In this document: one piece after another, positions 63,009-64,000 of the stretch
Layout of the letters: each line of letters opens with the position of its first letter
Numbering within the stretch: position 1 is the first letter of the stretch
From: Forficula auricularia
Lineage: Eukaryota > Arthropoda > Insecta > Dermaptera > Forficulidae
Direction of reading: 5' to 3'
DNA: 64,000 nt
Assembly (NCBI GenBank): GCA_024734495.1
Contig: JALMQS010000884.1
Location: 186,001-250,000 of the forward strand
Position numbers and translations under genes: made by a program
The notes under the pieces: model-generated
What the model saw: only the letters and a program-made list of their open reading frames with translations
Databases searched by the model: none
What the model was told of the DNA's origin: nothing

Positions 63009-64000
63009 ATCATTGAAACTGGTTCATCTGATTGAGTCCGTTTCGAGAGACAAGATTTAAAATTGATCCCTTCAAACTAATCTTGTTATTTATGATAGCA
63101 CCATTAAGTAGATTAAAAATCAAAATAATTTAATTACCAAATCTCCTTTGCTATTTTTAAAAATGATCAGTATTTATTAATGTATGATTTTTAGTAAGAC
63201 GTGACGAATCAATATAACAATAAAGAGAAAAGCAGAGTGTCCTCAATGCAGCTACACTGAACCTGATGTTATTTATATACAATGATACAAATCACACAAT
63301 GGATGATAAACGCCTTTGTAATTATTTCAGCCATACTTTATATTCACAGACACATACAGTGATATCGACATGGCCAATAATATCAGTAGGATCCTCAAAA
63401 AATTCATATCAACAAATGCTCAACAAACCACACAAACAAAGTCACACAAATTAATGGAGGAAGAAGTAAAGTTATACTCCCTAACAGCCAAGACAAGAGA
63501 AACCGAATAACACTGGCAAGTAGACCTAAAAGTACAGCAATATGAAGAATGCAAAATACTTTATCAATCAATCAGTTAAACAAAAAGAAAAATGCATCAT
63601 TTTGACGGAATCAGCAATGAACCAGAAAACTATTGGAAATAATAGAAATGAAGAAAAAGAAAACACATCCATTTTATCCTAATTTTTATTGTTCATAATC
63701 TTGTATTTTGAAAAGTAAAAACAACATGAATATCATATGAAGTCACCACAAAGAAGCAAGAGAATATTTAAATAAGAGAATATACCAATTAGAAACTATG
63801 CTGAATAGTTTTTTTGTAAATCTATGGCTGGATTTCAGACTACAAACAATGAGCCTTATTCACAAGAACTGCATCAGCTATAGAATTACCTTCATAGAGT
63901 TGATCAATAAATAGCAATGAAATTAACAGAACACACAGAAAATCTCAGATATCATATATATAGAGAAAGCCATACAGAGAATTGCTGAAAAACTCACTGT
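63009..64000. other. No firm gene; A-rich non-repetitive block
   Basis: From about 63240 the plus strand is A- and CA-rich with few of the repeats seen elsewhere; ataaagagaaaagcagagtg, tcctcaatgca near 63222-63250 is faintly like the retrozyme head. A 62-codon frame at 63266 has no domain. Confidence 0.3.

Overview
The window looks like AT-rich animal nuclear DNA, most probably arthropod. The reasons are spliced genes with GT-AG introns, an S1-protease exon of the arthropod chymotrypsin/brachyurin style, and a dense mix of eukaryotic transposons: Penelope-like elements, LINEs, tRNA-SINEs, an LTR retroelement, hAT, mariner and piggyBac-like DNA elements. There are no operons, CRISPR arrays or bacterial genes. 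The species cannot be named from the sequence. Host coding sequence is sparse: one terminal protease exon (4987-5156), one secreted-protein gene spread over 53667-59272, and a possible terminal exon at 62829-63008.

Layout. 1-10 kb: AT-rich DNA, a hammerhead inverted pair (1.1 kb), a small MITE, the protease exon, two retrozyme-like units (7.4-8.0 kb), and the first copy of an unclassified repeat family ('X') invaded by an R2-like LINE fragment. 10-17 kb: two different tRNA-derived SINEs, a MITE inserted in another repeat, and a 119-bp satellite. 17-24.2 kb: a hAT transposase gene split by a hammerhead fold-back and by a complete non-autonomous LTR retrotransposon (18313-23424) with a 5-bp target duplication. 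24.9-28.5 kb: a SINE copy, two more fold-backs with ribozymes, and a LINE inserted in a MITE. 29.7-32 kb: an X copy and a decayed Penelope RT plus GIY-YIG gene. 34.5-39.2 kb: fold-back, satellite, nested hATs, a ribozyme fold-back, a GC-rich structured repeat and a LINE tail. 39.6-48.8 kb: X copy 3, a Penelope GIY-YIG fragment, tandem repeats, and a 2.2-kb TTAA-flanked piggyBac-like element that contains a mariner fold-back and X copy 4. 49-53.4 kb: a 1-kb fold-back, repeat copies and a LINE tail. 53.6-59.3 kb: the host gene, whose roughly 5-kb intron is full of repeats. 59.8-64 kb: a degenerate retrozyme, hAT ends, a LINE pseudogene and weak host-like coding.

The unifying system is a set of about fifteen hammerhead self-cleaving ribozyme motifs in Penelope/retrozyme-type modules. 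They fall into three stem-III designs (loopless AC/GU, UAUA or UAUG tetraloop, long AU helix) and two architectures: divergent pairs in inverted repeats, and single ribozymes in the loop of an inverted repeat. Two modules sit inside Penelope RT genes, each bounded by a 12-bp direct repeat. Hammerheads in Penelope-like elements and animal retrozymes are established knowledge. The density, the constant divergent orientation and the paired insertions into RT genes are what this window adds.
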